Shown in pieces: positions 9,192 to 17,634 of a DNA stretch of 64,000 nucleotides. The stretch is from contig JACPQM010000002.1 in NCBI GenBank assembly GCA_016190505.1, positions 26,141-90,140 on the forward strand, read 5' to 3'. This stretch comes from Chloroflexota bacterium. GTDB lineage: Bacteria > Chloroflexota > Dehalococcoidia > JACPQK01. The notes under the pieces were generated by a model that saw only the letters and a program-made list of their open reading frames with translations, was not told the DNA's origin and searched no databases. Position numbers and translations under genes: made by a program. Each line of letters starts with the position of its first letter. Position 1 is the stretch's first letter.

Positions 9192-9220
9192 TTGATTAGG
9201 CCCAACTTATCAATTAGAAT
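9192..9220 (+). promoter_or_regulatory. promoter for acyl-CoA dehydrogenase
   Basis: A -35 box TTGATT (9192-9197) and a -10 box TAGAAT (9215-9220) are separated by exactly 17 bases. Transcription should start near 9227, giving a leader of about 37 nt before ATG 9264. The long ORF start at 9192 would lie inside this promoter, which supports the shorter start. Confidence 0.65.
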
Positions 9221-9263
9221 GCGCATGGTCGGCAGGTGCAACCGGATCGGGGGTGACAACATA

Positions 9264-10445
9264 ATGGACTTTGCCTTCTCCCCAGAGCAAGACCAGCTCC
9301 GTGCCGAGGTGCGCTCCTTTGTGCGAAAGAATCCGCCTGAGCGCTTCCCCTGTCAGATCCAGGACGAAGGGTATGGGTTTGGCGGATGGTCAAGAGAGTA
9401 TACGCGTGCCCTGGGGGCCACGGGCTGGCTCGCCCTGACCTGGCCCCAGAAGTTCGGGGGCCTGGGACGCCCCTTGAGGGACAGATTTGTTCTCCTGGAT
9501 GAGCTGGCGTACCACCGTGCCCCCCAAATGGCCCACTTCTTCAACGACTCGGTGGGCCCCAGCTTCCTGGTGCACGGCACCGAGGAGCAGAGGCAGCGAT
9601 TCCTGCCCGCCATGGCCCGGGCGGAACTCCTGTTTTGTACCCCCATGAGCGAACCCAACGCCGGGTCCGACCTGCTGGGATTGCAGACCAGGGCCATCCC
9701 CCAGGGCGACGGCTTTGTGCTCCGGGGCCAGAAGGTGTGGTCTACAGGGGCCTTCCTCAGCGACTGGGGCATGACCTTGGCCCGCACCGACCCTGAGGCC
9801 CCCAGGCACCAGGGCATTACCGCTTTCCTTGTGGACCTGCGCTCCCCGGGAGTGACGGTGCGCCCCATTGCCGATGGCTCAGGACACCTCTCCTTTACCG
9901 AGGTCTTCTACGACGACGTCAAAGTGCCTGGGGAAAACGTCCTGGGGGGGATCAACAGGGGCATACCCATGATGTTCGATGCGCTGGAAGGGGACCGCTT
10001 GTGGGCACGCTGCGTGCGCGCCAGTGGCAGCCAGCGGGACCTGGAGGACCTGATTGCTTATGCCCGGCAGACGGACCAAGGCCGCGAGGCCCTGCGCCAC
10101 AACCCTACGTTGCGCCACTCCCTGGCCAATATGGCCGTCGAGATACATGTTTGCCGGTTGCTCACCTACCGGGCGGTCTGTCTAATTGACCAGGGGAAGA
10201 CACTGGTGCACGAAGCCTCGATCATGAAGACCTTCGCCGACGAACTGGGGCAGCGCATGGCCCAGGTAGCCATGCAGCTTCTGGGTGCCCACGGCCTGCT
10301 GGCCCAGGAGTCGCGCCGGGCGCCCTTCAACGGGCGGTTCGCATACCAGTTCGTGTTCCGGCCTGGCCTCACCATAGCTGGAGGCACATCCGAGATCCAG
10401 CGCAGCACCATCGCCACCCGCGGTCTGGGACTACCTCGGGGATAG
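9264..10445 (+). CDS. acyl-CoA dehydrogenase
   Basis: A flavin-dependent acyl-CoA dehydrogenase of 393 residues carrying out the first oxidation of beta-oxidation or of a related carboxylic-acid pathway. The N-terminal helical domain begins DFAFSPEQDQLRAEV. The middle beta domain has MSEPNAGSDL and GQKVWSTGA, which contact FAD and substrate. The C-terminal domain ends with GGTSEIQRSTIATRGLGLPRG. ATG 9264 follows GGGGGTG. The catalytic Glu is not certain by eye, so chain-length preference is open. It sits alone, divergent from the secreted protein gene. Confidence 0.9.
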   Translation: MDFAFSPEQDQLRAEVRSFVRKNPPERFPCQIQDEGYGFGGWSREYTRALGATGWLALTWPQKFGGLGRPLRDRFVLLDELAYHRAPQMAHFFNDSVGPSFLVHGTEEQRQRFLPAMARAELLFCTPMSEPNAGSDLLGLQTRAIPQGDGFVLRGQKVWSTGAFLSDWGMTLARTDPEAPRHQGITAFLVDLRSPGVTVRPIADGSGHLSFTEVFYDDVKVPGENVLGGINRGIPMMFDALEGDRLWARCVRASGSQRDLEDLIAYARQTDQGREALRHNPTLRHSLANMAVEIHVCRLLTYRAVCLIDQGKTLVHEASIMKTFADELGQRMAQVAMQLLGAHGLLAQESRRAPFNGRFAYQFVFRPGLTIAGGTSEIQRSTIATRGLGLPRG

Positions 10446-10455
10446 GATGGGCCTG

Positions 10456-10484
10456 TTGTCCGCTGACTCATGCCTTGGTAGAAT
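10456..10484 (+). promoter_or_regulatory. promoter of a leaderless transcript (PAC2 gene)
   Basis: TTGTCC (10456-10461) and TAGAAT (10479-10484) are spaced by 17 bases. The GTG start at 10491 begins seven bases after the -10 box, just where transcription should start, and no Shine-Dalgarno sequence precedes it. The mRNA is therefore probably leaderless. Confidence 0.6.
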
Positions 10485-10490
10485 TGGACC

Positions 10491-11405
10491 GTGAACGGGC
10501 GCATACTTATCCGCGAGATGCCTTCTCTCCGGCAGCCGTACCTGGTAGCCGGGTTCAGCGGCTGGGTGGACGGAGGCCAGGCGGCCACGGGCACGGTGAA
10601 GTACCTGGTGCGGAAACTGGATGCCACACCGTTCGCTGAAATTCCGGTGGCCGACTTCAACGTATTTCAGATGCCCGGGGTTGAAAGCCTCCGCCCGCAC
10701 AGCAAGACGGAGGACGGCGTAATAACGGAGTTCCGCCCGCCTCGCAACGAGCTGTTCTATTGGAAAAAGCCCGGGCCGGGGCCCGGCCACGACCTGGTGC
10801 TGCTCCAGGGCGTCGAGCCTCAATTGCGCTGGCCCGAGTTCATCGGCGAAGTGCTGGACCTGGCGCAACGGTTGGGTGTGGGCACGGTCTATTCTGTGGG
10901 CGCGGTGTTGGGCGGCGTGCCGCATACCCGGGAGCCCGCGGTGTCCTGCGCCGTCAGCCACCCGGCGCTCAAGCGCGAGCTGGAGCAGTTCAAGGTCCGC
11001 TATTCCAACTACGAGGGGCCCGCTACCTTCAATACGGCGCTCCTGGTGCAGTGCCGGGAGCGGGGGCTCAAGGCTGTGCACTTCAACGGCCGTGCCGTGT
11101 ACTATCCCGAGTTTGGCATCGTGGTGGCATACAACCCAATGGTCATGCTCGCCCTGCTCAAACGACTGAGGGTGCTGCTGGGTGTTGATGTGGACCTCTC
11201 GGACCTGGAATCGGCCAGCCGCGAGCTGGTGGAGCGACTCAATGGCCTGGAGACCCAGAGCGCAAAGCTCCGCGAGTATGTTGCGGAGCTGGAGCGTAAC
11301 TTCACGGAGATGCGCTACGAGCCGCCCATTAGCGGGGCGCCGGAGGAGATCGTTCGCGACGCCGAAGAGTTCCTGCGCCGGCAGCGGGGTGAGGAGCCCA
11401 AGTAG
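10491..11405 (+). CDS. PAC2 family protein
   Basis: A 304-residue member of the PAC2 (proteasome assembly chaperone 2-like) family, common in Actinobacteria, Chloroflexota and archaea. Visible family segments are YLVAGFSGWVDGGQAATGT, SVGAVLGGVPHTREP, YEGPATFNTALLVQC and VVAYNPMVMLALLKRL. The C-terminal 60 residues are a charged coiled coil (ESASRELVERLNGLET onward). In eukaryotes PAC2 assists proteasome assembly; in bacteria the role is unsettled. No proteasome genes are visible here. The gene appears to be transcribed without a leader. Confidence 0.8.
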   Translation: MNGRILIREMPSLRQPYLVAGFSGWVDGGQAATGTVKYLVRKLDATPFAEIPVADFNVFQMPGVESLRPHSKTEDGVITEFRPPRNELFYWKKPGPGPGHDLVLLQGVEPQLRWPEFIGEVLDLAQRLGVGTVYSVGAVLGGVPHTREPAVSCAVSHPALKRELEQFKVRYSNYEGPATFNTALLVQCRERGLKAVHFNGRAVYYPEFGIVVAYNPMVMLALLKRLRVLLGVDVDLSDLESASRELVERLNGLETQSAKLREYVAELERNFTEMRYEPPISGAPEEIVRDAEEFLRRQRGEEPK

Positions 11406-11496
11406 CCCGCGTTGAATGCGTCATACCTCGCTCCCTCATACCCACTGGGTGAAGCTGGCCATACGTCAATCGCTCTTTGGAGGACTCGTCCGCGGA

Positions 11497-11525
11497 TTGA
11501 CGGCAAAGCTACGCCATGCTACATT
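11497..11525 (+). promoter_or_regulatory. promoter for fur
   Basis: TTGACG (11497-11502) and TACATT (11520-11525) are separated by 17 bases. The predicted start near 11532 leaves a short leader containing the GAGGAG ribosome site of fur at about 11538. Confidence 0.55.
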
Positions 11526-11553
11526 GTGGCGCTAGCTGAGGAGACGTAGATTC

Positions 11554-11964
11554 ATGGCCGGTCGGGACTTACTACCCGGGCAACGGGTCACGCGACAGCG
11601 GCGCCTGTTGCTCAACATAATTCGCGGTGGCGGCGGCCACCTGGACGCCGACGAGATATACCGGCGGGCACGGGACCTGGACCCCAGAGTTAGCCTGTCC
11701 ACCGTGTATCGCAACCTTAGCCTGTTCTCGCGGCTGGGGCTCATCGAGGAGCGTCACTTCGACGATGCGCACCATCACTACGAGGCGCGCACATCCTCTG
11801 AGCACTACCATATGCGTTGCGTGAGCTGCGGCAAGGTAATCGAGTTCGAGAGCAACCTCACGGAGCACATCAAAGAGGACGCGGCCCGCCACACGGGGTT
11901 CAAGGTTACGGGTGGGGAGTTCCATCTGGTGGGCTACTGCCGGGAGTGCGCCCCCAAGTCCTGA
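11554..11964 (+). CDS. Fur family metal-responsive transcriptional regulator
   Basis: A 136-residue Fur/PerR/Zur-type repressor. The N-terminal winged helix contains RVTRQRRLLLNII and VSLSTVYRNLSLFSRLGLI. The metal-binding dimerisation half has the HHHYEAR and EHYHMRC histidines, and two structural zinc pairs, CVSC and CREC near the C-terminus. GAGGAGACG precedes the ATG. It lies directly upstream of the iron importer genes, suggesting iron-responsive control of that operon. Fur, PerR and Zur cannot be told apart by eye. Confidence 0.88.
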   Translation: MAGRDLLPGQRVTRQRRLLLNIIRGGGGHLDADEIYRRARDLDPRVSLSTVYRNLSLFSRLGLIEERHFDDAHHHYEARTSSEHYHMRCVSCGKVIEFESNLTEHIKEDAARHTGFKVTGGEFHLVGYCRECAPKS

Positions 11965-12015
11965 TTCCCCCTGGCCGACCCGCCAGATAGCACCCCTTTC
12001 CACGTAGACGCCCTC

Positions 12016-12044
12016 TTGACAAGCTCCATCGTTCGTGCTATCAC
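12016..12044 (+). promoter_or_regulatory. promoter for the iron ABC transporter operon
   Basis: TTGACA (12016-12021) and TATCAC (12039-12044) are separated by 17 bases. Transcription from about 12051 leaves a leader of about 77 nt before the TTG start at 12128. The upstream ATG at 12035 would fall inside this promoter. No clear Fur box was found by eye. Confidence 0.5.
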
Positions 12045-12127
12045 TTATGCGTCGGTTTATTGCATACGGTAAGCATCTGCGTGCCGGCTTGTTGGGCAAG
12101 ACCGCGGACAAAGGAAAGGAGAACCAC

Positions 12128-13180
12128 TTGAACCCATGGCGCTCGAGGGCAACAACTCTGGTGGCGGGACTAGGCATATTACTGGCCGCTTGCGGCCCGG
12201 CGGCGGAAGCCACTCCCACCACATCCCCACCTCCGGCTACACCCACACCGGCCCCAAGCTCACTGACGGTGTACTCGGGGCGCGCTGAGGACCTGGTGGG
12301 ACCCATCATCAAGCAGTTCGGCGACCTTACTGGTATTAAGGTGCAAGTGCGCTATGGGGGCACTTCGGAGCTGGCGGCGACCATTCTCGAAGAAGGCCAA
12401 CGCAGCCCGGCAGACGTCTTTTTCGCTCAAGACCCCGGAGGCCTGGGCGCTGTAGCCGGGATGCTTAGCCCGCTGCCGGAAAGCGTCCTGTCCCGGGCAG
12501 AGCCCCGTTTTCGCTCACCCGAGGGCAAATGGGTGGGTATCTCCGGCCGGGCGCGAGTGGTGGTATACAATACGAGCAAGCTGAAGGAGACTGACCTGCC
12601 GGCCTCCATCGGGGACTTCACCGACCCAAAGTGGAAGGGGCGTATCGGCTGGCCGCCTACCAATGCGTCCTTCCAGGCTATGGTGACTGCCATGCGGGTA
12701 TCCTGGGGTGAAGCAAAGACCCGGCAGTGGCTGGAAGGAATCAAGGCCAACAACCCCAAAGAGTACCGGAACAACACGGCGGTGGTCCAGGCGGTAGGCG
12801 CCGGTGAGGTTGACGTGGGCTTTGTGAACCACTACTACCTGTTCCGGTTCCTTCAAGAGCAGGGCGAAGCATTCCCGGCCCGCAACTACCACCCCAAGGC
12901 AGGCGACCCGGGCGCCATCATCCTGGTGGCGGGCGCCGGCATCCTGTCCACGGCCAAGAACAAGGCAGCCGCCCAGCAGTTCCTGGATTTCATGCTTTCG
13001 GACGTGGGCCAGCAGTACTTCGCCAGCAAGACCTTCGAATACCCTGTGGTCAAGGGGATAAACACCCATCGCGTGCTGGTACCTTTGGAGCAGATCGAAA
13101 GCCCCAGCATTGACGTAACCAACCTGGCCGACACCAAGGGCACCCTGGAGTTGCTGCGGCAGACTGGAGTCATTCCCTAG
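12128..13180 (+). CDS. Fe3+ ABC transporter substrate-binding lipoprotein
   Basis: A periplasmic-type iron(III)-binding protein of the FbpA/FutA family, tethered as a lipoprotein. TTG 12128, preceded by AAGGAG at seven bases, is the best start. It yields a short signal peptide ending in LLAACG (lipobox) and then a Thr/Pro linker. The mature domain starts SSLTVYSGRAEDLV. FVNHYYLFRFLQ contains the adjacent tyrosines that ligate iron in this family. About 350 residues in all. It is first in a three-gene transporter operon downstream of fur. Confidence 0.88.
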   Translation: MNPWRSRATTLVAGLGILLAACGPAAEATPTTSPPPATPTPAPSSLTVYSGRAEDLVGPIIKQFGDLTGIKVQVRYGGTSELAATILEEGQRSPADVFFAQDPGGLGAVAGMLSPLPESVLSRAEPRFRSPEGKWVGISGRARVVVYNTSKLKETDLPASIGDFTDPKWKGRIGWPPTNASFQAMVTAMRVSWGEAKTRQWLEGIKANNPKEYRNNTAVVQAVGAGEVDVGFVNHYYLFRFLQEQGEAFPARNYHPKAGDPGAIILVAGAGILSTAKNKAAAQQFLDFMLSDVGQQYFASKTFEYPVVKGINTHRVLVPLEQIESPSIDVTNLADTKGTLELLRQTGVIP

Positions 13181-14800
13181 ATGGCAGGTGTGGGGGCCGG
13201 TGCTGTGGCGCCGACGGCGCGGGCTTTGCGCTGGGCGCGCCCCTGGCCCCCCGCCTTTCTCTGGCTCCCCGCTGTCCTGGTAGCTGGGGCGGTCCTGCTT
13301 CCCCTGGCCTATTTGCTGGTGCGAACGCTGGGCGCGGGCGATGAGGTGTGGCGTCTGCTCTTCAGGGCTCGCACCTTGCTTGTCCTGGGGCGCAGCCTCT
13401 CGCTGGCCGGGGCGGTGGCCGCCACCACGGTGGCCCTGGCCCTCCCTCTTGCCTGGCTTACCGCTCGCACGGACTTGCCCTGGCGACGGCTGTGGGCGGT
13501 GCTCACCTCCTTGCCCCTGGTTATTCCCAGCTACGTGGGAGCATTGGTGGCTGTTTCTGCCCTGGGCCCTCGCGGGATGCTGCAGGGCCTGCTAGCTCGC
13601 CCCTTCGGCGTGGACAGGCTGCCCGAGATCTACGGCTTTCCCGGGGCGTGGCTGGTGTTGAGTCTCTTGAGCTACCCTTACGTGCTGCTGAACCTCCGGG
13701 CGGCCCTGGGGCGCCTGGACCCGGCCCTCGAGGAGGCCTCCCGCAGCCTGGGCCACAGCGCCTGGGCCACCTTCCGGCGGGTCACTCTGCCCCATCTTCG
13801 TCCCGCCCTGGCGGCGGGAGCGCTGCTGGTCGCCCTCTACACGCTAAGCGACTTTGGGGCAGTGTCCCTCCTCCGTTTCGAGACCTTCACCTGGGCTATC
13901 TATCTCCAGTACCAGACATCCTTCGATAGGACGCTGGCGGCTGCCCTGGGTCTGGTGCTGGTGGTCTTTGCTATTGGCCTGCTGGTCCTGGAGGGCGCCA
14001 GCCGGGGCCGCAGCCGCTACTACCGGAGCACCGCCGGGGCCGTCCGGCCGCCGGCTGTAGCCAGGCTGGGCAAATGGCGCTGGCCGGCGGTTGCTCTGTG
14101 TGCCCTGGTCGTGCTCGGGGCCGTGGCGCTGCCGCTGTCGGTCCTGGGCTACTGGCTGGTCAGGGGCCTCCTGGCGGGCCAGGCCCTGGCGCCCCTGGGG
14201 CGGGCTACGGTCAACTCCCTCTACGTGTCAGGAATGGCAGCGGCGGTGGTGCTGGTGGCGGCGCTACCGGTGGCTGTGCTGAGCGTACGCTACCGGGTGT
14301 GGGTGGTCGCACTGCTGGAGCGTGCCAGCTATGTAGGCTTCGCCACGCCGGGCATCGTGGTAGCGCTGGCGCTGGTGTTCTTCGGAGCGCGCTATGCCAC
14401 GCCCATCTACCAGACGCTAGCCCTCCTGGTCTTCGCTTACGGGGTGCTTTTCCTGCCCACGGCGGTGGGTGCCGTGCGGTCCTCTCTACTCCAGATCAAT
14501 CCTAATCTGGAGGACGCTGCCCGGAGCCTGGGACGGACTCCCTTCAGGGCCTTTGCCGGCATAACCCTGCCCCTGATACGGCCCGGCCTGGCCGCTGGGG
14601 CGGCCCTGGTGTTCCTGCTCACCATGAAGGAACTGCCGGCCACGCTGCTGTTGAGCCCCATTGGCTTCAAGACCCTGGCCACCTCCATCTGGTCTTCGGC
14701 CTCCGAGGCTTTCTTCGCCCGGGCGGCGGCTCCCGCCCTCTTGCTTGTCTTGGCCTCGTCTCTGTCGCTGGCCCTGATGAACCTGGGGGAGAGACGATGA
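13181..14800 (+). CDS. Fe3+ ABC transporter permease
   Basis: A 539-residue fused permease with two sets of membrane helices (about 12 segments), as in FbpB/FutB. Each half carries an EAA loop for docking the ATPase: [19 protein letters not shown] near residue 185 and [15 protein letters not shown] near residue 447. The ATG follows the stop of the binding-protein gene with no gap, and the 3' end overlaps the ATPase start by the bases ATGA. Both features indicate translational coupling. Confidence 0.9.
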   Translation: MAGVGAGAVAPTARALRWARPWPPAFLWLPAVLVAGAVLLPLAYLLVRTLGAGDEVWRLLFRARTLLVLGRSLSLAGAVAATTVALALPLAWLTARTDLPWRRLWAVLTSLPLVIPSYVGALVAVSALGPRGMLQGLLARPFGVDRLPEIYGFPGAWLVLSLLSYPYVLLNLRAALGRLDPALEEASRSLGHSAWATFRRVTLPHLRPALAAGALLVALYTLSDFGAVSLLRFETFTWAIYLQYQTSFDRTLAAALGLVLVVFAIGLLVLEGASRGRSRYYRSTAGAVRPPAVARLGKWRWPAVALCALVVLGAVALPLSVLGYWLVRGLLAGQALAPLGRATVNSLYVSGMAAAVVLVAALPVAVLSVRYRVWVVALLERASYVGFATPGIVVALALVFFGARYATPIYQTLALLVFAYGVLFLPTAVGAVRSSLLQINPNLEDAARSLGRTPFRAFAGITLPLIRPGLAAGAALVFLLTMKELPATLLLSPIGFKTLATSIWSSASEAFFARAAAPALLLVLASSLSLALMNLGERR

Positions 14801-15927
14801 CCGTCGCGGTCAATTCAGCCCTGATGTGCTATGCTTGGGACAGAATGCCCACGGACGCGGTTGTCCAGCTTCACTCGGTAAGCAAGGCCTATGGCCTTAC
14901 CAGGGTGATCGAGGACCTTTCCTTGCATATCGTGGCGGGAGAGTTGCTGTCTATTCTGGGGCCGAGTGGGTGTGGCAAGACCACCACGTTGCGGCTCATT
15001 GCCGGGTTCGAGCGGCCTGATCGCGGGTCCATCGAGGTGGGCGGGCGACCGGTGGCCAACGGCAGCGTTTTCCTGCCCCCGGAGAGGCGGGGTGTGGGCA
15101 TGGTGTTCCAGGACTATGCGCTTTTCCCGCATCTGACGGTGGCCCAAAACGTGTCTTACGGGGTGCGTGAGCGAGACAGAAAACGGAGAGTCCAGGAGCT
15201 ACTGAAAATGGTGGGCCTGGGCGGCCTGGAGAAGCGCTATCCCCATGAGCTCTCGGGTGGCCAGCAGCAGCGGGTCGCCCTGGCCAGGGCGCTGGCGCCC
15301 CAGCCACCCATCGTCCTGTTGGACGAGCCCTTTTCCAACCTGGATGCAGACTTGCGGGCGCAGGTCCGCCGGGAGGTCAGGGACATCCTCAAGAGCACAG
15401 GCACCGCCGCCATCTTCGTCACCCACGACCAGGAAGAGGCCCTGGCCATCGCCGACCACGTGGCCGTCCTGCATCAGGGCAGGCTGGAGCAGACGGGCAC
15501 CCCGGACGAGATCTACCATTGGCCGAAGACGCGGTTCGTGGCCGACTTCGTGGGCCAGGCCGACTTCCTGCCGGCCAGCGTTACTCCGCAAGGCGTGGTC
15601 AGTGAGCTGGGGACGTGGGCATTGCCCGTACCAGTGGATGCCGGTCAAGACGTGGAGCTCATGGTCCGGCCCCACGACACGGGAGTGATTGCCGATGGCC
15701 AGGGGGACGCCGTGGTGACGGCGCGCGAGTTCCACGGCGAGGAGAACCACTACACGATCAGGCTGCCCTCCGGCAGGGAGGTTCACAGCACCATGCCGTC
15801 GCACGCCGTCCATCAGGTGGGGGACCGGGTGCGCCTAGCCATATGCATCCCCGAGGTGGTCATTTTCCATCAGGGCAAGGGCCTGGGCCGGGGCAAGGCG
15901 CAGGCGTCGGCCGTACCCGCTCCCTAA
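14797..15927 (+). CDS. Fe3+ ABC transporter ATP-binding protein
   Basis: The ATPase of the iron importer, 376 residues. Walker A is GPSGCGKTT, the Q-loop [13 protein letters not shown], the signature [15 protein letters not shown], Walker [14 protein letters not shown], and the switch His is in [12 protein letters not shown]-terminal TOBE-like regulatory domain of about 110 residues follows. The start overlaps the permease stop and has GGGGGAG upstream. An internal ATG at 14845 is an alternative. The order binding protein, permease, ATPase is the usual one for FbpABC/FutABC systems. Confidence 0.92.
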   Translation: MTVAVNSALMCYAWDRMPTDAVVQLHSVSKAYGLTRVIEDLSLHIVAGELLSILGPSGCGKTTTLRLIAGFERPDRGSIEVGGRPVANGSVFLPPERRGVGMVFQDYALFPHLTVAQNVSYGVRERDRKRRVQELLKMVGLGGLEKRYPHELSGGQQQRVALARALAPQPPIVLLDEPFSNLDADLRAQVRREVRDILKSTGTAAIFVTHDQEEALAIADHVAVLHQGRLEQTGTPDEIYHWPKTRFVADFVGQADFLPASVTPQGVVSELGTWALPVPVDAGQDVELMVRPHDTGVIADGQGDAVVTAREFHGEENHYTIRLPSGREVHSTMPSHAVHQVGDRVRLAICIPEVVIFHQGKGLGRGKAQASAVPAP

Positions 15928-16014
15928 GGGAGCACCTGCCCCACGAATCTTGCTTTGAAAATGCCTCGAGGGGGAACCTGAAGCCCGAAGCCTGTAGCCC
16001 GCCTGCAATTAGGC

Positions 16015-16020
16015 TACAAT
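16015..16020 (+). promoter_or_regulatory. -10 box of a leaderless nitrogenase-like transcript
   Basis: TACAAT ends six bases before ATG 16027, so transcription should start at or next to the start codon. There is no Shine-Dalgarno sequence in between. The -35 region (CTGTAG at 15992) is weak. This resembles the arrangement at 10479 and 60550. Confidence 0.45.
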
Positions 16021-16026
16021 AGGCAT

Positions 16027-17538
16027 ATGTCGCTGGCCGAGCAAGGCTACCGCTGGCTTCCCCTGGACCAGGCATGGCGGTCCATCCCACCGCTGGAGGC
16101 CGGCGCCGAGGTCAACCGGCTCTACCGTGGCTTCACCGGCACCTGGTGCCGCTACATCATGGCTACCACCTACACCCAGCAGTTGCAGGGCGTGGTGGCC
16201 CTGACCCATGGCCCGCTGTCCTGCGTGGCGGCCACCCGCAACTTCAAGATGACCAACTACTCCCTGTTCTGGGCCAACCCCTTCTTACATACGCCGTGCA
16301 CGGCCATGGACGAGATGTCCTGCATCATGGGGGGCGCCCGGCAACTGGAGGAGGCCATCCTGGCGGTGGACCGCGACTACCGTCCGCCGATCATCCTCAT
16401 CTTCGAGACCTGCGCCACCTCCATGATTGACGACAATATCCCGCACATCATTGCCCGAATCCAGCCCAAGGTCCGGGCCAGGCTGGTCCATTTCCCCAGC
16501 GGCGGCTACGCCTCCCCGTGGAATGGCCGCTCTGTGGAGCTTACCGCCGAGAACTATGTGCAGGTCATGGAGCCACCGGCCCGCGTGGGGCCTGACCTGG
16601 TGAACATCCTGGGCTTCTACAAGGATGCCGGCTGCACGCAAGGGCGCAAGTACCCGGGCGATGCTACGGAGCTATCGCGGCTGGTGGGTGGGCTGGGCTT
16701 GCGTGTACATCGCATGCTCAACTCCGGCGACTATGACTACGTCCGGACCGCTCCGGAGGCGGCGTTGAACGCTATCAACTGCCCCACCTGGGGCTATCCC
16801 CTGGCCCGCCAGATGGAAAAGCAGTTCGGGACGCACTGGCTCAAGCAGGCCATGCCCTGCGGGCTGGGCTCCACCGCTCGATGGCTGCGCGGGTTGGCCC
16901 AGGCCACCGGTCGGCAGGAGCAGGCCGAGACCCTTATCGCCGCCGAGGAGTCGCGCCTCCGCCCTACCTTCGAGGAGTTGGCCCGGCTGTGCCGGGGCAA
17001 GGTGGCCCTCATCGAGTGCGGGCGCAATGCCCAGGGGTCCCTGGCCCGCCCTCTCCAGTATGGGCGCATGCTCCAGGAGCTAGGTGTGGAGAGCTACTTC
17101 TACAACCTGCACCCCATGGAGCTAAAGGCGCGTAGGGACGACGTGGACTGCTTCGTCGGTGACGGTTATAACCCCAAAGTGCTGGTAGGTCCCTACCCCT
17201 ACCAGCGGCCGGTCAATACACCAGACGTGATGCGTGAGCTGGGGCTGGATGTGGACCATGTCATCTACCTGTGGGAGGATGCCTTCCCCTACTCCCGGGC
17301 CGGTGAGTTCGACCCCTCGGATGTGCCCTGGGTGAATACCTCGGTCCACTTCCGGCGGACCAAGGAGGGTCCCTTCCGCTCCATCGGCTACGCGGGGACG
17401 GCCTCCCTATGGCACTCCATCCGCGAGTCGCTTCAGGTGGGGCAACGCAAGGCCCGCTCCACGCTCTATGGCCGCGTCTACTCCCGCACCCCCTTCGACT
17501 TCCAACGGAGTCAGCATGGCCCCGCAGGCGCACCGTAA
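16027..17538 (+). CDS. nitrogenase component 1-like protein, NifE/NifD-like subunit
   Basis: A 503-residue member of the nitrogenase component 1/NifEN/BchNB family. Cys41 (GTWCRYI), Cys66 (LTHGPLSC) and Cys129 (IFETCATSMIDD) match in spacing the three alpha-side ligands of the P-cluster, or of the NifEN [4Fe-4S] cluster. Cys252 (ALNAINCPTWGY) aligns with the FeMo-co Cys of NifD, also kept in NifE. The C-terminal cofactor His of NifD appears to be replaced (GPFRSIGYAGT). These signs favour a NifE-like scaffold or reductase over a true dinitrogenase. It follows the iron importer by 100 bases and pairs with the gene at 17635. No NifH-type reductase is near. The reaction is unknown. Confidence 0.8.
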   Translation: MSLAEQGYRWLPLDQAWRSIPPLEAGAEVNRLYRGFTGTWCRYIMATTYTQQLQGVVALTHGPLSCVAATRNFKMTNYSLFWANPFLHTPCTAMDEMSCIMGGARQLEEAILAVDRDYRPPIILIFETCATSMIDDNIPHIIARIQPKVRARLVHFPSGGYASPWNGRSVELTAENYVQVMEPPARVGPDLVNILGFYKDAGCTQGRKYPGDATELSRLVGGLGLRVHRMLNSGDYDYVRTAPEAALNAINCPTWGYPLARQMEKQFGTHWLKQAMPCGLGSTARWLRGLAQATGRQEQAETLIAAEESRLRPTFEELARLCRGKVALIECGRNAQGSLARPLQYGRMLQELGVESYFYNLHPMELKARRDDVDCFVGDGYNPKVLVGPYPYQRPVNTPDVMRELGLDVDHVIYLWEDAFPYSRAGEFDPSDVPWVNTSVHFRRTKEGPFRSIGYAGTASLWHSIRESLQVGQRKARSTLYGRVYSRTPFDFQRSQHGPAGAP

Positions 17539-17560
17539 GCCAATTCGCAGAGGGTTTCGC

Positions 17561-17600
17561 AGTCCGATCAGTCGGGTCGGTCCGATCGGTCGGATCGGTG
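17561..17600. repeat. short CCGATCGG-type repeats between the two nitrogenase-like genes
   Basis: The 96-base gap between the two subunit genes holds several overlapping copies of GGTCGG/TCCGATCGG. They resemble the set at 2940-2966. They could form small hairpins that reduce downstream expression; function unknown. Confidence 0.45.
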
Positions 17601-17634
17601 CAGCGTGTGCGGGCAGTGGTGACAGGCACACACC